Positions 1 to 8,576 of a stretch of 37,872 nt of DNA are shown here, in pieces. Source of the stretch: Treponema sp. (GTDB lineage Bacteria; Spirochaetota; Spirochaetia; Treponematales; Treponemataceae); contig JAFUDX010000006.1 in NCBI GenBank assembly GCA_017464425.1, positions 1 to 37,872 on the forward strand. The letters are read 5' to 3'. The translations under genes and the position numbers were made by a program. The notes beneath the pieces are model-generated. The model searched no databases. It saw only the letters and a list, made by a program, of their open reading frames with translations, and was not told the DNA's origin. Position 1 is the stretch's first letter, and the number at the start of each line of letters is the position of its first letter.

Positions 1-120
1 CTCCTCAATGTTGTCTTCACTGTTCTCAAAAACAATATTGATTACGTTCCTATTTTTCCTCCTGACGTTGACGTCTCAAAACTTGCTGAAAAAGCAATTA
101 AATCTCTATCACCTAATTGA
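1..120 (+). CDS. C-terminal tail of an unidentified protein (cut by window start)
   Basis: Frame 1 is open from the first base to a TGA at 118-120 and gives 39 residues ending in KSLSPN. The composition looks protein-like (alternating hydrophobic positions, then a lysine-rich helix), but no family is recognised. Because the window ends in a transposase start, this could be the tail of a mobile-element gene; that is only a guess. It could also be chance reading frame. Confidence 0.4.
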   Translation, partial: LLNVVFTVLKNNIDYVPIFPPDVDVSKLAEKAIKSLSPN

Positions 121-288
121 CATTTCATAGCAGGTCTTTTAATAAGATTTTATTTAGACATTCTATCTAAATTCTTATCAAAGTATATCAACACTATATT
201 TTAAAGTCTAGTGTATTCAGATTTTTTTAAAGAAAAGTATATTATCTCTCTATACTCTTTTACTCGGATTTAGGTGAATATAGTGATT
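121..288. other. AT-rich intergenic region with a small inverted repeat
   Basis: This AT-rich stretch separates the first gene tail from the XRE regulator. An inverted repeat, ACACTA / TAGTGT, lies at 191-196 and 209-214 with a 12-nt spacer, and a TATATT -10-like box lies near 237-242. Either could belong to the promoter or an autoregulatory operator of the downstream gene. No strong -35 box was seen. Confidence 0.3.
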
Positions 289-612
289 ATGGATGCAAAA
301 GGTGTGCAAAAACGGCTTTCTGAGAACATGCGAAGAATTCGGAAGGAAAAGGGAATGACTCAGTTCGCGCTGGCAGAAAAAGCGAACATCTCTGAGGCCA
401 CCATAAAAAGCGTAGAACTGTGCCTTAATTGGCCAAGCGAAAACACGCTCGCACAGCTTGCAAATGCCCTTGAAATCGACATCGCAAAGTTTTTTTTGCC
501 ACAGGCACATTCAATAGAAATAAAAGACGAAAATCAAAAAGAAATCAAAAAAATCATCGCGGACAATCTCAAATTATATGTTGAGCGCGTTCTTGAGGAA
601 TTTGTGAGCTAA
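289..612 (+). CDS. XRE-family helix-turn-helix regulator
   Basis: A small DNA-binding protein of about 107 residues. Residues near 8-65 form a Cro/C1-type HTH: the series RRIRKEKGMTQFALAEKANIS, then a recognition helix containing EATIKSVE, then a third helix with TLAQLANALEIDIAKFF. The remainder is a short charged helix with no ligand domain. ATG 289 was chosen. GTG 283 is also possible because AGGTG at 272-276 is better spaced for it, and GTG 274 opens the frame further. Its last 44 bases overlap the 3' end of the convergent ABC ATPase gene. The target is unknown; stand-alone XRE proteins of this size are often autoregulators or antitoxin-like. Confidence 0.8.
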   Translation: MDAKGVQKRLSENMRRIRKEKGMTQFALAEKANISEATIKSVELCLNWPSENTLAQLANALEIDIAKFFLPQAHSIEIKDENQKEIKKIIADNLKLYVERVLEEFVS

Positions 613-1381
613 AAATCAGCGCATTCAGCAATGCCTTCGTGTACTCATCTTTGGGATTTTTAAAAATCTCTTCGGTCGTTCCGCTCTCTTTGATTTTACC
701 GTTGTGCATTATGTACACGCGCGAGCACAGTTTTTTCACCACCGAAAGGTCATGCGTAATCAAAAGCATCGCAATTTTTTGCGTTTCCCGCAGTTTTTGC
801 AGAATCTTGATGATTTCTTCCTGCGTAAGCACATCAAGCGCAGTGGTCGGCTCATCGGCAATCAGCAGTTTGGTCTCATTCATCAGTGCCATCGCAATCA
901 TAATCCGCTGCTTCATGCCGCCCGAAAGTTCATGGGGAAAACTCCGCAAAATTCGGTCTGTGTCAGACAGTCCCATCAGTTTTGCAAGGCTTTCCGCCTT
1001 TTTTTGCGCTTCCTGTTTTGACTGCCCGTGAATAATTCCTGCTTCTTCAATTTGCGTTCCCACGCGAATCAACGGATTTAAAGAAGTCATCGGCTCTTGA
1101 AAAATCATCGAAATTTCATTGCCAGAAATGGAGCGGAATTCTTTTGTACTCAGCGAAGAAATGCATGTTTCGCCCAGATAGATAGCCCCGCCCGTCTGCC
1201 TTATTCCATCGCTCAGCAAATGCATGGCAGAAAGAGCAGTCATCGTTTTTCCAGAACCAGACTCCCCTACAAAAGCCACAAATTCACCTTCATCGACACA
1301 GAGAGAAACATCTTCTAACAGAGGGCGACGCTGCGATTTTTCATGCACTTCCACAGAAAGCCGGTCGATTTTAAAAAGCAT
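569..1381 (-). CDS. Oligopeptide/nickel-type ABC transporter ATPase, short form
   Basis: A 270-residue ATPase of the OppD/DppD/NikD type that would energise peptide or metal import. Visible motifs are the Walker A GESGSGKT (about 39-46), the Q-loop MIFQEPMTSLNP, the signature LSGGMKQR, the Walker B LLIADEPT and the H-loop LLITHD. OppD proteins usually run to 320-340 residues with a cysteine-bearing C-terminal extension. Here the protein stops soon after the KNPKDEYTKALL motif, so it resembles NikD or a truncated OppD. No permease, binding protein or partner ATPase lies in the window. It starts 15 bp after ddl and is probably cotranscribed with it. Its 3' end overlaps the convergent XRE gene. 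Confidence 0.88.
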   Translation of the reverse strand: MLFKIDRLSVEVHEKSQRRPLLEDVSLCVDEGEFVAFVGESGSGKTMTALSAMHLLSDGIRQTGGAIYLGETCISSLSTKEFRSISGNEISMIFQEPMTSLNPLIRVGTQIEEAGIIHGQSKQEAQKKAESLAKLMGLSDTDRILRSFPHELSGGMKQRIMIAMALMNETKLLIADEPTTALDVLTQEEIIKILQKLRETQKIAMLLITHDLSVVKKLCSRVYIMHNGKIKESGTTEEIFKNPKDEYTKALLNALIFSSQIPQERAQHII

Positions 1382-1396
1382 ATGAATAAACGGGCA

Positions 1397-2527
1397 TTAG
1401 CGTGATGTCTGCAATTTACGCGTTTTATTGAACCGAGCAACTGCCTCTTCAATAAGAAGATTGGTAAGATTCGTAAAACTAAGCCCAAAGGCATCGCACA
1501 TTTTGGGGAACATACTGATTTGGGTAAAACCAGGCATTGTGTTAATTTCATTGAGATACAGGGCATTCGTGTCCTTATCGATAAAGAAATCGACCCGGCT
1601 CAATCCCGCCAAATCCAGCACAGAAAATGCTTTTTTTGCCAGCGTGCGGATTTCTTCAAGTCGCTCATCGCTCAACCGTGCAGGAATAAGCAGTTCCGCG
1701 CCGTTTGGATCATTGTATTTGGCATCGTAATCGTAAAAATCGTGCTTGGGAGCAATCTCGCCAGGCCCGTAGGCAGTGAGTTTTTCTGCCGCAACCGTTC
1801 CGTCATCAATCGTAGGATTTCCTGTAACTGAACATTCGATTTCGCGGGCATTTATCGCTTTTTCGATGAGGATTTTATCGTCCCAGTTAAATGCTTCCAT
1901 AATGGCACCGTTCAAATGCTGCAAATCTTTTACGAGCGTTGCGCCGTCAGAGCTTCCCGCAGAACACGGCTTTACGAACAGGGGAAAGCCTAATTCAGTC
2001 TGTGCCTGCTCCAAAAGCTCATCATACCGTTTCCAGTCTGCCAAGTCAGAGCGACGGACGCACAGGCCAGGAACGACAGGGATTTCTGCATGAGCAAGGG
2101 CGACCTTTGTTTTTTCTTTATCCATAGTGATTGCGCTTCCGAGCGTGGTACAGCCGACATATGGCACATCAACCAGCTCAAAAAGGCCTTGTATGGTACC
2201 GTCTTCGCCAAACGGCCCGTGAAGAACAGGAAATATGACATCGGAAGAAAGCGTATTTTCTTTGACACGGAATGTTCGCACAGTGCCGCCTGCTGGAACG
2301 ACGCTCACTTCCATTGCAGCGTCTTCAATGATTTTAAAAGATGCAGTGGGGTCAGAGATAATCCGCTCTAATTCGCTCTGGGGCTGTAAAAACCATCGGC
2401 CTTCCTTAGTGATTGCGATAAGCTGAACGGTATGCTTTGAATCGATATTGCGTGCAACGGCAGCAGCAGAAACAAGGGAAATTTCATGCTCGCCAGATTT
2501 TCCGCCATAAATTACTGTGACTTTCAT
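1397..2527 (-). CDS. ddl: D-alanine--D-alanine ligase
   Basis: A cytoplasmic ATP-grasp enzyme that joins two D-alanines for peptidoglycan precursors. Full length at 376 residues. Visible are the N-terminal GGKSGEHEISL with Glu15, HGPFGEDG (103-110), the ATP-binding KPCSAGSSDGA loop (186-196), YDYDAKY (265-271, omega loop), RVDFF with Asp313 and the metal-binding NEINTMPG (326-333). The common GSSVG motif reads GSSDG here, which may affect the serine loop. No Shine-Dalgarno is seen; instead a -10-like TATACT lies 6 nt before the ATG. The ABC ATPase follows 15 bp downstream. Confidence 0.95.
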   Translation of the reverse strand: MKVTVIYGGKSGEHEISLVSAAAVARNIDSKHTVQLIAITKEGRWFLQPQSELERIISDPTASFKIIEDAAMEVSVVPAGGTVRTFRVKENTLSSDVIFPVLHGPFGEDGTIQGLFELVDVPYVGCTTLGSAITMDKEKTKVALAHAEIPVVPGLCVRRSDLADWKRYDELLEQAQTELGFPLFVKPCSAGSSDGATLVKDLQHLNGAIMEAFNWDDKILIEKAINAREIECSVTGNPTIDDGTVAAEKLTAYGPGEIAPKHDFYDYDAKYNDPNGAELLIPARLSDERLEEIRTLAKKAFSVLDLAGLSRVDFFIDKDTNALYLNEINTMPGFTQISMFPKMCDAFGLSFTNLTNLLIEEAVARFNKTRKLQTSR

Positions 2528-2533
2528 ATCTAT

Positions 2534-2539
2534 AGTATA
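2534..2539 (-). promoter_or_regulatory. Candidate -10 box of ddl
   Basis: On the minus strand TATACT occupies 2539-2534 and is followed by 6 nt (ATAGAT) and the ddl ATG. There is no convincing -35. If used, transcription would begin at or beside the start codon, giving a leaderless mRNA. Confidence 0.4.
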
Positions 2540-2581
2540 GCGAGTTATTTTGATTTAGGGTAGTATCACGAATCCAGATTC

Positions 2582-3073
2582 TTACAGCGCGTGATAATAC
2601 GGGCAGATATTTTCGTAATGCCCGTCTTTCATTCTGAATCCGCCGGGAATTGTGCCGAGCTGAATAAATCCAAGTCGCTCATACAAATGACGGGCATGAA
2701 TATTGCTTTCAACGACCGCATTGAACTGCAAGATTTTAAATCCACACAAAGAAGCACGGACAAGGCAGTCACTCACCAGTTTTTCGCCAATATGAAGTCC
2801 GCGACTTTTTGAAGAAACAGCATAGCTCGCGTTGGCAATATGTGCGCATCGGCCCACATTATTTGGGTGTAGAATATACAATCCGACGATTTTTTTATCT
2901 TCGCTTTCGGCAACGGCAGAATAAGTTTGGCTTTTAAAAAACGCTGCCCCACTCTGCTCGGTAAGCTCATCTTCCTGCGGAAAAGCAACTCCCTCGCGCA
3001 CGACTTCATTCCAGATTTCAATCATCGCGCTTACATCGGCTTCTTCATATTTTCGTACACGAATGGTATTCAT
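2582..3073 (-). CDS. GNAT-family N-acetyltransferase
   Basis: A 163-residue single-domain acetyl-CoA-dependent acetyltransferase. The acetyl-CoA loop reads SSKSRGLHIGEKLV, matching the R/Q-x-x-G-x-G/A pyrophosphate-binding motif. It is followed by the motif B region with ESNIHARHLYERLGF. A good ribosome-binding site, AGGAGTTTT, precedes the ATG. The gene lies between rimO and ddl. The substrate cannot be read from the sequence; the N-terminal WNEVVREG region resembles the amino-acid-acetylating (phosphinothricin-type) branch, which is only a hint. RimI is another possibility but the C-terminus does not look like it. Confidence 0.88.
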   Translation of the reverse strand: MNTIRVRKYEEADVSAMIEIWNEVVREGVAFPQEDELTEQSGAAFFKSQTYSAVAESEDKKIVGLYILHPNNVGRCAHIANASYAVSSKSRGLHIGEKLVSDCLVRASLCGFKILQFNAVVESNIHARHLYERLGFIQLGTIPGGFRMKDGHYENICPYYHAL

Positions 3074-3109
3074 AAAACTCCTGAAAATTCACAGAGGACA
3101 CAAAAGAAT

Positions 3110-4561
3110 TTATACATTCTGCGCAAATTGAATTCCATCACCATGCGCAATTTTTTCGTTTAAGGGGGAATCTGCCACAAAGTCGCCGTTTAAATCAATG
3201 TCCCCGCTCGAAGTGATTTTTACGCGAACTAAGCGACCAGTCTGAACGGCAGCCGCTTCTGTTTGCACGCTTCGGTCATAATGCACGACCACACTTCCGT
3301 CAACTTCGGGAGCCTGAAACGGAGCACGACCGATTGCCAAGCCTTCATCTGGATTTTCGCTACTTTCAGAAAGCACTTCCTCAATCAAAACATCATATTC
3401 CTGACCGATGCGCTTTTTGAGGGCTTCTTTGGTGATTTTTGCTTGAAGCTCAACAAGCTCCGCCGCACGCTTTTCTGCGATTTTTTTGGGAATCTGCCCT
3501 TTGAAGTTGTAGGCAGGCGTGTCATCTTCCTTTGAATAGAAAAAACAGCCGCTCCAATCAGTTGCAATTTCAGCCAAGAAAGATTTTGTGTTTTCAAATG
3601 CCGCGTCCGTTTCACCCGGAAAGCCCGCCATAAAAGTGGTGCGAATCGCAGCATCGGGGAAGGTGGTACGGATTTTTTCGATAAGACGCTTGTAGACTGC
3701 GCGATTTCCCACGCGGTTCATCTTTTTGATAATCTCGTCATCGCCGTTCTGGAACGGAATGTCAAAATAGTGCAAGAATCGAGAATCGCCTTGCATAACG
3801 GGAAGAATATCTTCGTTAAAGTGGTCGGGGTGAATGTACAAAAGCCGAACAGCAAAAGTGCCTTCAATCGCGGAAATCATCGCCAACAAACGAGCCAGCC
3901 CTGATTCTCCCTCATGGAAAAGCGTCCGTCCGTCGCCAAAGCAATTGTCGGTTGCGCCCGTTCCGTATGCTGCCAAATCCTGACCAATCAGATTGATTTC
4001 ATACACGCCTTTTGCGACGAGTTCTTTGATTTCAGAAATGATTTCATCGGCGTTTCGGCTTCGTAAGTCGCCGCGGATAATCGGAATGGCGCAGAACGAG
4101 CAGCGGTTGTTGCAGCCTTCAGTGATTTTGACGAATGCAGTGCCTGGAAAAGACAGAAGCAAATCCCTGTCGCCGCAGCACACGCCTTTTTGCTCAGGAA
4201 CAAGAACAGGTCGCTCATCTTTCATCAACGGCTCAATGACTTTGTAAATCTGGCTTAAATCGCCATTGCCAAAAAAACCATCGGCTTCGGTCAAATCGTC
4301 TTTTAAATCAGCGGCATAGCGTTGGGCAAGGCAGCCCGCAAGCAAGATTTTTGCCTTTGGGTACATCTGTCGTGCGCTCATAACGGCATTAATGCTCTCG
4401 GTCTTTGCAGACTCGATAAATCCGCACGAATTGACGATGATTACATTGGCTTCGGCAGGCTCAAAGACTTGAATCCAGTCCTTTTTTTTGAGAAGATTGA
4501 TGATAAGCTCGCCATCAACCTGATTTTTGGCACATCCGTGCTGATCAATAAAGAATTTCAT
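3110..4561 (-). CDS. rimO: Ribosomal protein S12 methylthiotransferase
   Basis: A radical-SAM enzyme that methylthiolates an aspartate of ribosomal protein S12. 483 residues: an N-terminal UPF0004 domain with cluster cysteines 10 (QHGCAKN), 46 (NSCGF) and 77 (AGCLAQ); the radical-SAM cluster CNNRCSFC at 150-157; the family signature YIHPDHF followed by FDIPFQNGDDEI; and a C-terminal TRAM-type RNA-binding region. The HGCAKN start and the DIPFQ motif point to RimO rather than MiaB. The start codon lies one base after the stop of the RodZ-like gene, so translation is probably coupled. Slightly longer than the usual 430-450 residues, with an insert near the TGATDNCFGDG segment. Confidence 0.93.
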   Translation of the reverse strand: MKFFIDQHGCAKNQVDGELIINLLKKKDWIQVFEPAEANVIIVNSCGFIESAKTESINAVMSARQMYPKAKILLAGCLAQRYAADLKDDLTEADGFFGNGDLSQIYKVIEPLMKDERPVLVPEQKGVCCGDRDLLLSFPGTAFVKITEGCNNRCSFCAIPIIRGDLRSRNADEIISEIKELVAKGVYEINLIGQDLAAYGTGATDNCFGDGRTLFHEGESGLARLLAMISAIEGTFAVRLLYIHPDHFNEDILPVMQGDSRFLHYFDIPFQNGDDEIIKKMNRVGNRAVYKRLIEKIRTTFPDAAIRTTFMAGFPGETDAAFENTKSFLAEIATDWSGCFFYSKEDDTPAYNFKGQIPKKIAEKRAAELVELQAKITKEALKKRIGQEYDVLIEEVLSESSENPDEGLAIGRAPFQAPEVDGSVVVHYDRSVQTEAAAVQTGRLVRVKITSSGDIDLNGDFVADSPLNEKIAHGDGIQFAQNV

Positions 4562-4562
4562 A

Positions 4563-5651
4563 TTAATCTACATCGACAATCACGACTTTATATCGGCCGT
4601 CTATGTCTTTAATCCATTTAATATCTTGAACGATGACTTCTCCAGCCTTTGGAACAGCCAAATCGTATGTTTTTGAATTTGCGACAATCTGCAATTTTAC
4701 AGCGTTTCCGTTAGAAACCCAAAGCCGGATTCCGTTGCTTGCCGTCATGCTCAATGTTTCGCCCGTTGCAAGATAATCTTCGATGGTTTCTTTGCGGTCA
4801 GGTCGGTAGCGGAACAAACAGCCACCGCGGAAACTTGCATTCACGGTAAACGGATATGCGCGGTTATCAGAGAATACTTCCGTTCGCATCTGCTCTTTTG
4901 GCAAATCTTCGGCATTCGGAATTTGATTTTCGTCTGGCGAAGCGACCGCAACGCTCGATGCGCTTTTAAGCATGATTTTGACTTCTGCACCCCGATCAAC
5001 ATTTTTTTGCGAGACATCAGAAACATAGACAATCAGTTCTGGAATTGAATTTCCATCGACATCAAGCTCAAGTTCTTCAGAAAGCTCAACATACTGAATG
5101 CCAGCTGGTGTTTCAAGGGCAAAAATTCCTTCGGTTTCTGCAACCGTGAGGAAAATATTGCCTTTGTCGCTTCCCATGACAAGTTGGTCACTTTTAAAAA
5201 GCCGCCCAGAAAACGGTTTTTCTGAAAGCTCATATTTTTTGAATTCAGTTCCGCGCGCAAGTGAATCTTCGCTTTCGGGCGCAAAGAATTTGGTTTTGAT
5301 AAAGAATCCCGCAACAACGCCCAATCCTGCGATAACCAAGATACACAATGTGACAATCAGCGGAATCACAAAGCGGGGGCGTTCGCGTTTTGTAAGCGCA
5401 AGCGGTGGCGGAGTTTCCTGCAATTTTTTTGCATGGTAGAGCGTGAGCACATGATTTGTATCAACTTCAAGATAATCCGCATAATTCTGTAAAAAGCCGA
5501 CCAAATACGGCTCGCCTGGAAAAACAGCAGATTCTTCGGTTTCGAGAGCGTTCAGATATTCCTGCGTAATAGAAATTTCGCGGGCAATGCTTTCAAGTTC
5601 AAGCCCCTTTTCTTCACGCGCTTTTTTTAAAATTGCTCCATAACTTTCCAT
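4563..5651 (-). CDS. RodZ-like membrane protein with N-terminal helix-turn-helix
   Basis: 362 residues with the layout of RodZ. An HTH_25 domain lies near residues 5-70 (YGAILKKAREEKGLELESIA, then a YLVGFLQNYADYLEVD helix). A basic stretch KRERPR precedes one transmembrane helix (about 94-118), and a long extracytoplasmic part ends in a beta-rich DUF4115-like domain (LWVSNGNAVKLQIVANS onward). In rod-shaped bacteria RodZ links MreB to the elongation machinery; the role in spirochaetes is less clear. A GGAG ribosome-binding site lies before the ATG, and lolA ends 6 bp upstream. Part of the ftsH-lolA-rodZ-rimO transcription unit. Confidence 0.82.
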   Translation of the reverse strand: MESYGAILKKAREEKGLELESIAREISITQEYLNALETEESAVFPGEPYLVGFLQNYADYLEVDTNHVLTLYHAKKLQETPPPLALTKRERPRFVIPLIVTLCILVIAGLGVVAGFFIKTKFFAPESEDSLARGTEFKKYELSEKPFSGRLFKSDQLVMGSDKGNIFLTVAETEGIFALETPAGIQYVELSEELELDVDGNSIPELIVYVSDVSQKNVDRGAEVKIMLKSASSVAVASPDENQIPNAEDLPKEQMRTEVFSDNRAYPFTVNASFRGGCLFRYRPDRKETIEDYLATGETLSMTASNGIRLWVSNGNAVKLQIVANSKTYDLAVPKAGEVIVQDIKWIKDIDGRYKVVIVDVD

Positions 5652-5657
5652 TTTTAG

Positions 5658-6347
5658 CTACTCCGAAAACAGGAAATTGTTGTAATTATTCGCTGATGTG
5701 GGTGGATCATAAATGAACCGCTGATCAGAAATTCCCTGATTCAATTTATAATTCTTAAAATCGAATGTAAATGTCTCGCCCTGAGGAGTAGTTGCTTCGA
5801 TGCGGCGAATCAGCATTGTCGATTGCAAAACTGACATTTTAATAGAAGAAAACGCTTCGCTCATGTTTCGGCGACGCAAAATCAAATTGACGACCATTTC
5901 TTCACTGCCTTCATCAAGCGGAACGGCATCCTGTCCTGTTTCGTAGGCGGGCGAATAATAGCGAGAGAGAAGCGAAAGACCTTGTGCTGTGGCAAGATTC
6001 GCGCCGTTGTTGTTTGAATTATCCACCGTTTGATTTAAAATTGCGGCCGAGCCTGGAAGATAAATCGTGAGCAAATCGCCGTTAAAGCAGATGACCTGAT
6101 CTTCTGGATTCGTAAAATCGATGCGGAGCAGATTTGGCAATTTGTACGAGACCTTTCCGCTCATGTTTGTTTTGCCTGCCTTGATGTCTACATCGGCTTC
6201 GTAATCTTTGATGGTTGCATAGTTTTCTGAAACCGACTTAAAGAAAGAGGAAGCCGTAAGAATACCCTGAGAAAAAGAAGGAGAAGACAGAAAGAAGAAG
6301 AGAGCAATAGTGAGCAGTGAGCAGCGAGCAGCGAGCAGTTTTTTCAT
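5658..6347 (-). CDS. lolA: LolA-like outer-membrane lipoprotein carrier
   Basis: A 229-residue periplasmic protein. Residues 1-26 form a signal peptide ending in SFSQG. The mature part begins with the typical LolA opening ([24 protein letters not shown]), followed by [30 protein letters not shown], the beta-sheet core that binds lipoprotein acyl chains. LolA ferries lipoproteins from the inner to the outer membrane. ATG 6345-6347 overlaps the ftsH stop (ATGA) and is preceded by GGAGG, so the longer open frame upstream is rejected. The signal peptide is partly encoded by a heptanucleotide repeat (6311-6338), giving the [10 protein letters not shown] segment. Confidence 0.85.
   Translation of the reverse strand: MKKLLAARCSLLTIALFFFLSSPSFSQGILTASSFFKSVSENYATIKDYEADVDIKAGKTNMSGKVSYKLPNLLRIDFTNPEDQVICFNGDLLTIYLPGSAAILNQTVDNSNNNGANLATAQGLSLLSRYYSPAYETGQDAVPLDEGSEEMVVNLILRRRNMSEAFSSIKMSVLQSTMLIRRIEATTPQGETFTFDFKNYKLNQGISDQRFIYDPPTSANNYNNFLFSE
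6311..6338. repeat. Heptanucleotide array in the lolA signal peptide
   Basis: Four 7-bp units with GAGCAG starting at 6312, 6319, 6326 and 6333 (consensus GYGAGCA on the plus strand). They encode [10 protein letters not shown] in the LolA signal peptide. The array closely matches the one at 14004-14031 in another gene. Confidence 0.8.
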
Positions 6348-8431
6348 TCTACGCCTCCTTCTGAATTCTGCGCTTCTGATTTCTCTGTTTCTGTTTCCTG
6401 CGCTTCTGTGGCATTTTCTGCCAATTCCACGCAATGACCGTGCGCTTTCAAAATGTCGTTGAATTCTTTTGCATCCATTGTTTCGATTTCGAGCAGACGC
6501 TTTGAAATGTATTCGAGTAAGTCTTTTTTAGAGCGGAGCAAGTCCAAAACATGCTCATAGCGTTCGTTGATGATTCGCGCGATTTCTTCATCGATGAATT
6601 TTTGCGTTTCTTCGCTGAATTCGCGCACAAGGTTCGGCTCGCCACCCCGCTGACCGAGCACGCCTTTACCAAGCGTCATGTTCTTAAAGCGGTCGCTCAT
6701 GCCGTAGTCGGTAATCATCTGCTTGATGATGTCAGTGGCACGCGCAATGTCGTTTGACGCGCCTGTGGAGACATCGCCCAAGATGATTTCTTCTGCCGCG
6801 CGACCGCCCAAAGCTGAATCGACTTCGTTAATCATGTCTTTGCGAGTCATGAAGTGCTTTTCTTCTTTTTCTTCGCGGAACTGCGTGAATCCGCCCACAC
6901 CGTGAGAGCGCGGCACGACTGTGATTTTATTGACAGGCGTGTGGTCGGGCGTGAAAGCCGCCACGAGCGCGTGACCTGTTTCGTGCACGGCGACAAGGCG
7001 CATTTCCTTTTCGTTTTCTTTGCGGCTCTTCTTTTTGAGACCGATGCTTACTTTATCAATCGCTTCGTTGAAGTCAGTCATTGAAACTTTGTCGTGACCA
7101 TTACGGACTGCAAGCAAAGCGGCTTCATTCACCACATTCGCCAAATCTGCGCCCGCAAAACCGACCGTTCCGTGCGCAAGCGACTCAAAATCAACCGTGT
7201 CGTCAAGTTTAACATTCTTTGCATGGATTTTAAGAATCGCCTCACGCCCCTTTACATCGGGTCGCTCAACAGGAACTTGTCGGTCAAAGCGACCAGGACG
7301 GAGCAACGCCGGGTCAAGAATATCAGCGCGGTTTGTTGCCGCAAGAATAATCAAGCCCTTTTCGTTATCGAAGCCGTCCATTTCGACCAAAAGCTGGTTC
7401 AAAGTTTGCTCGCGTTCGTCATTGCTTGAAAAACCGTTCATGCGGCTTTTGCCGATAGCGTCAATTTCATCGATAAAAATGATACACGGAGCCTTTTCGC
7501 GCGCCTGTTTGAACAAATCACGCACACGGCTCGCACCCACACCAACGAACATTTCAACGAAATCAGAGCCCGAAATGCGGAAGAATGGAACGCCCGCTTC
7601 GCCTGCGACTGCACGCGCAAGAAGCGTTTTACCAGTTCCCGGAGGACCGACCAAAAGCACGCCTTTGGGGATTTTACCGCCGATGTCAGTGTATTTTTTG
7701 GGAGATTTTAGGAAATCAACGACTTCGACAAGCTCATCTTTTGCTTCGTCAACGCCTGCAACATCGTCAAAGCGCGTTTTGACCTTTCCTTCATCAACAG
7801 CCTTGTTTCGGCTTCCGCCTCCAAAAACTGAGCCCAATCCGCCCATTCCGCCCGTCATTTTTCGGAACATGAAGAAATAAATCGCGAGCAAAATGAGGAA
7901 GGGCAAGATATTGATTAAAATCTGAATGAGAATGTTGGTCTGACGCTTTACGAATCGGTACTGAATGCCTTTTTCGTCCAGAAATTCGATGAATTTTGCC
8001 ATGAGAACACCATCTGTTCGGTACACACGGCGATTTTGGTTTTGAGCAGAAGCAGGTCGGCGGAGCCAGGGGAAATTTTGCAATGTGTTGCTTGAAGAAG
8101 ATTCTGTGGAAGCGGCAGAAAATTCTTCTGGTCCGTAGCCGATGAAAACATCATCGGACATTTCGACTTTAACGATTTTGCCGTCTTCGATAAGTTCCTT
8201 AAAAACTGAAAAATCAATTTTTTCTTCTTCGGGCTTTTGCATGAGGAACATGTTTACGAACGCAAGCGTGAGCACCACTGCGACCATGAGCGTAAAAAAT
8301 GGAAATTTAAACGGCTTTCTGTTGCGATTTCCATCGTCGCCCGAATCAGGGTCTAACTTAAAAAAATCATACGGATCTTTATCGTTCTTTTTTTTGTTTT
8401 CGTCTTCTTTTGTTTCGTTAATATCTGCCAT
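6344..8431 (-). CDS. ftsH: ATP-dependent zinc metalloprotease FtsH
   Basis: A membrane-anchored AAA+ protease that degrades misfolded membrane proteins and regulators. 695 residues: transmembrane helix 1 near 45-64, periplasmic domain with a serine-rich insert (about 106-116), transmembrane helix 2 near 167-189, Walker A GPPGTGKT (262-269), Walker B IIFIDE (317-322), second region of homology with arginine fingers 380 and 383 (RPGRFDR), and zinc motif HETGH (483-487). The C-terminus is rich in glutamate and threonine. No Shine-Dalgarno lies next to the ATG; AGGAG appears about 80 nt further up, separated by a palindromic repeat (8445-8500). First gene of a probable ftsH-lolA-rodZ-rimO unit. 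Confidence 0.97.
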   Translation of the reverse strand: MADINETKEDENKKKNDKDPYDFFKLDPDSGDDGNRNRKPFKFPFFTLMVAVVLTLAFVNMFLMQKPEEEKIDFSVFKELIEDGKIVKVEMSDDVFIGYGPEEFSAASTESSSSNTLQNFPWLRRPASAQNQNRRVYRTDGVLMAKFIEFLDEKGIQYRFVKRQTNILIQILINILPFLILLAIYFFMFRKMTGGMGGLGSVFGGGSRNKAVDEGKVKTRFDDVAGVDEAKDELVEVVDFLKSPKKYTDIGGKIPKGVLLVGPPGTGKTLLARAVAGEAGVPFFRISGSDFVEMFVGVGASRVRDLFKQAREKAPCIIFIDEIDAIGKSRMNGFSSNDEREQTLNQLLVEMDGFDNEKGLIILAATNRADILDPALLRPGRFDRQVPVERPDVKGREAILKIHAKNVKLDDTVDFESLAHGTVGFAGADLANVVNEAALLAVRNGHDKVSMTDFNEAIDKVSIGLKKKSRKENEKEMRLVAVHETGHALVAAFTPDHTPVNKITVVPRSHGVGGFTQFREEKEEKHFMTRKDMINEVDSALGGRAAEEIILGDVSTGASNDIARATDIIKQMITDYGMSDRFKNMTLGKGVLGQRGGEPNLVREFSEETQKFIDEEIARIINERYEHVLDLLRSKKDLLEYISKRLLEIETMDAKEFNDILKAHGHCVELAENATEAQETETEKSEAQNSEGGVE

Positions 8432-8444
8432 ATGTAAACAATTC

Positions 8445-8500
8445 TGTCATTCTGAGTTTATCTCAGAATCTCAAGATGCTGAACTCAATCCAGCATGACA
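8445..8500. repeat. Double-hairpin intergenic palindromic repeat
   Basis: A 56-bp element bounded by TGTCAT (8445-8450) and ATGACA (8495-8500). It contains two hairpins: ATTCTGAG / CTCAGAAT (8449-8456, 8462-8469, 5-nt loop) and ATGCTG / CAGCAT (8476-8481, 8491-8496). It resembles the dispersed GTCATTCTGAG-type intergenic repeats found in many bacterial genomes. It lies directly before the ftsH start codon. Confidence 0.75.
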
Positions 8501-8576
8501 ACAAAATAGCTCCTAATTTAAAATATACTCATAATAATATAACGAAAAAAACGCGTTTAGAGAAGAGAAAATGTAA

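Noticed and set aside
7197..7880. 227-codon plus-strand open frame inside ftsH
   Set aside because: Antisense to the conserved AAA+ domain; low-complexity Ser/Pro/Arg composition and no ribosome-binding site.
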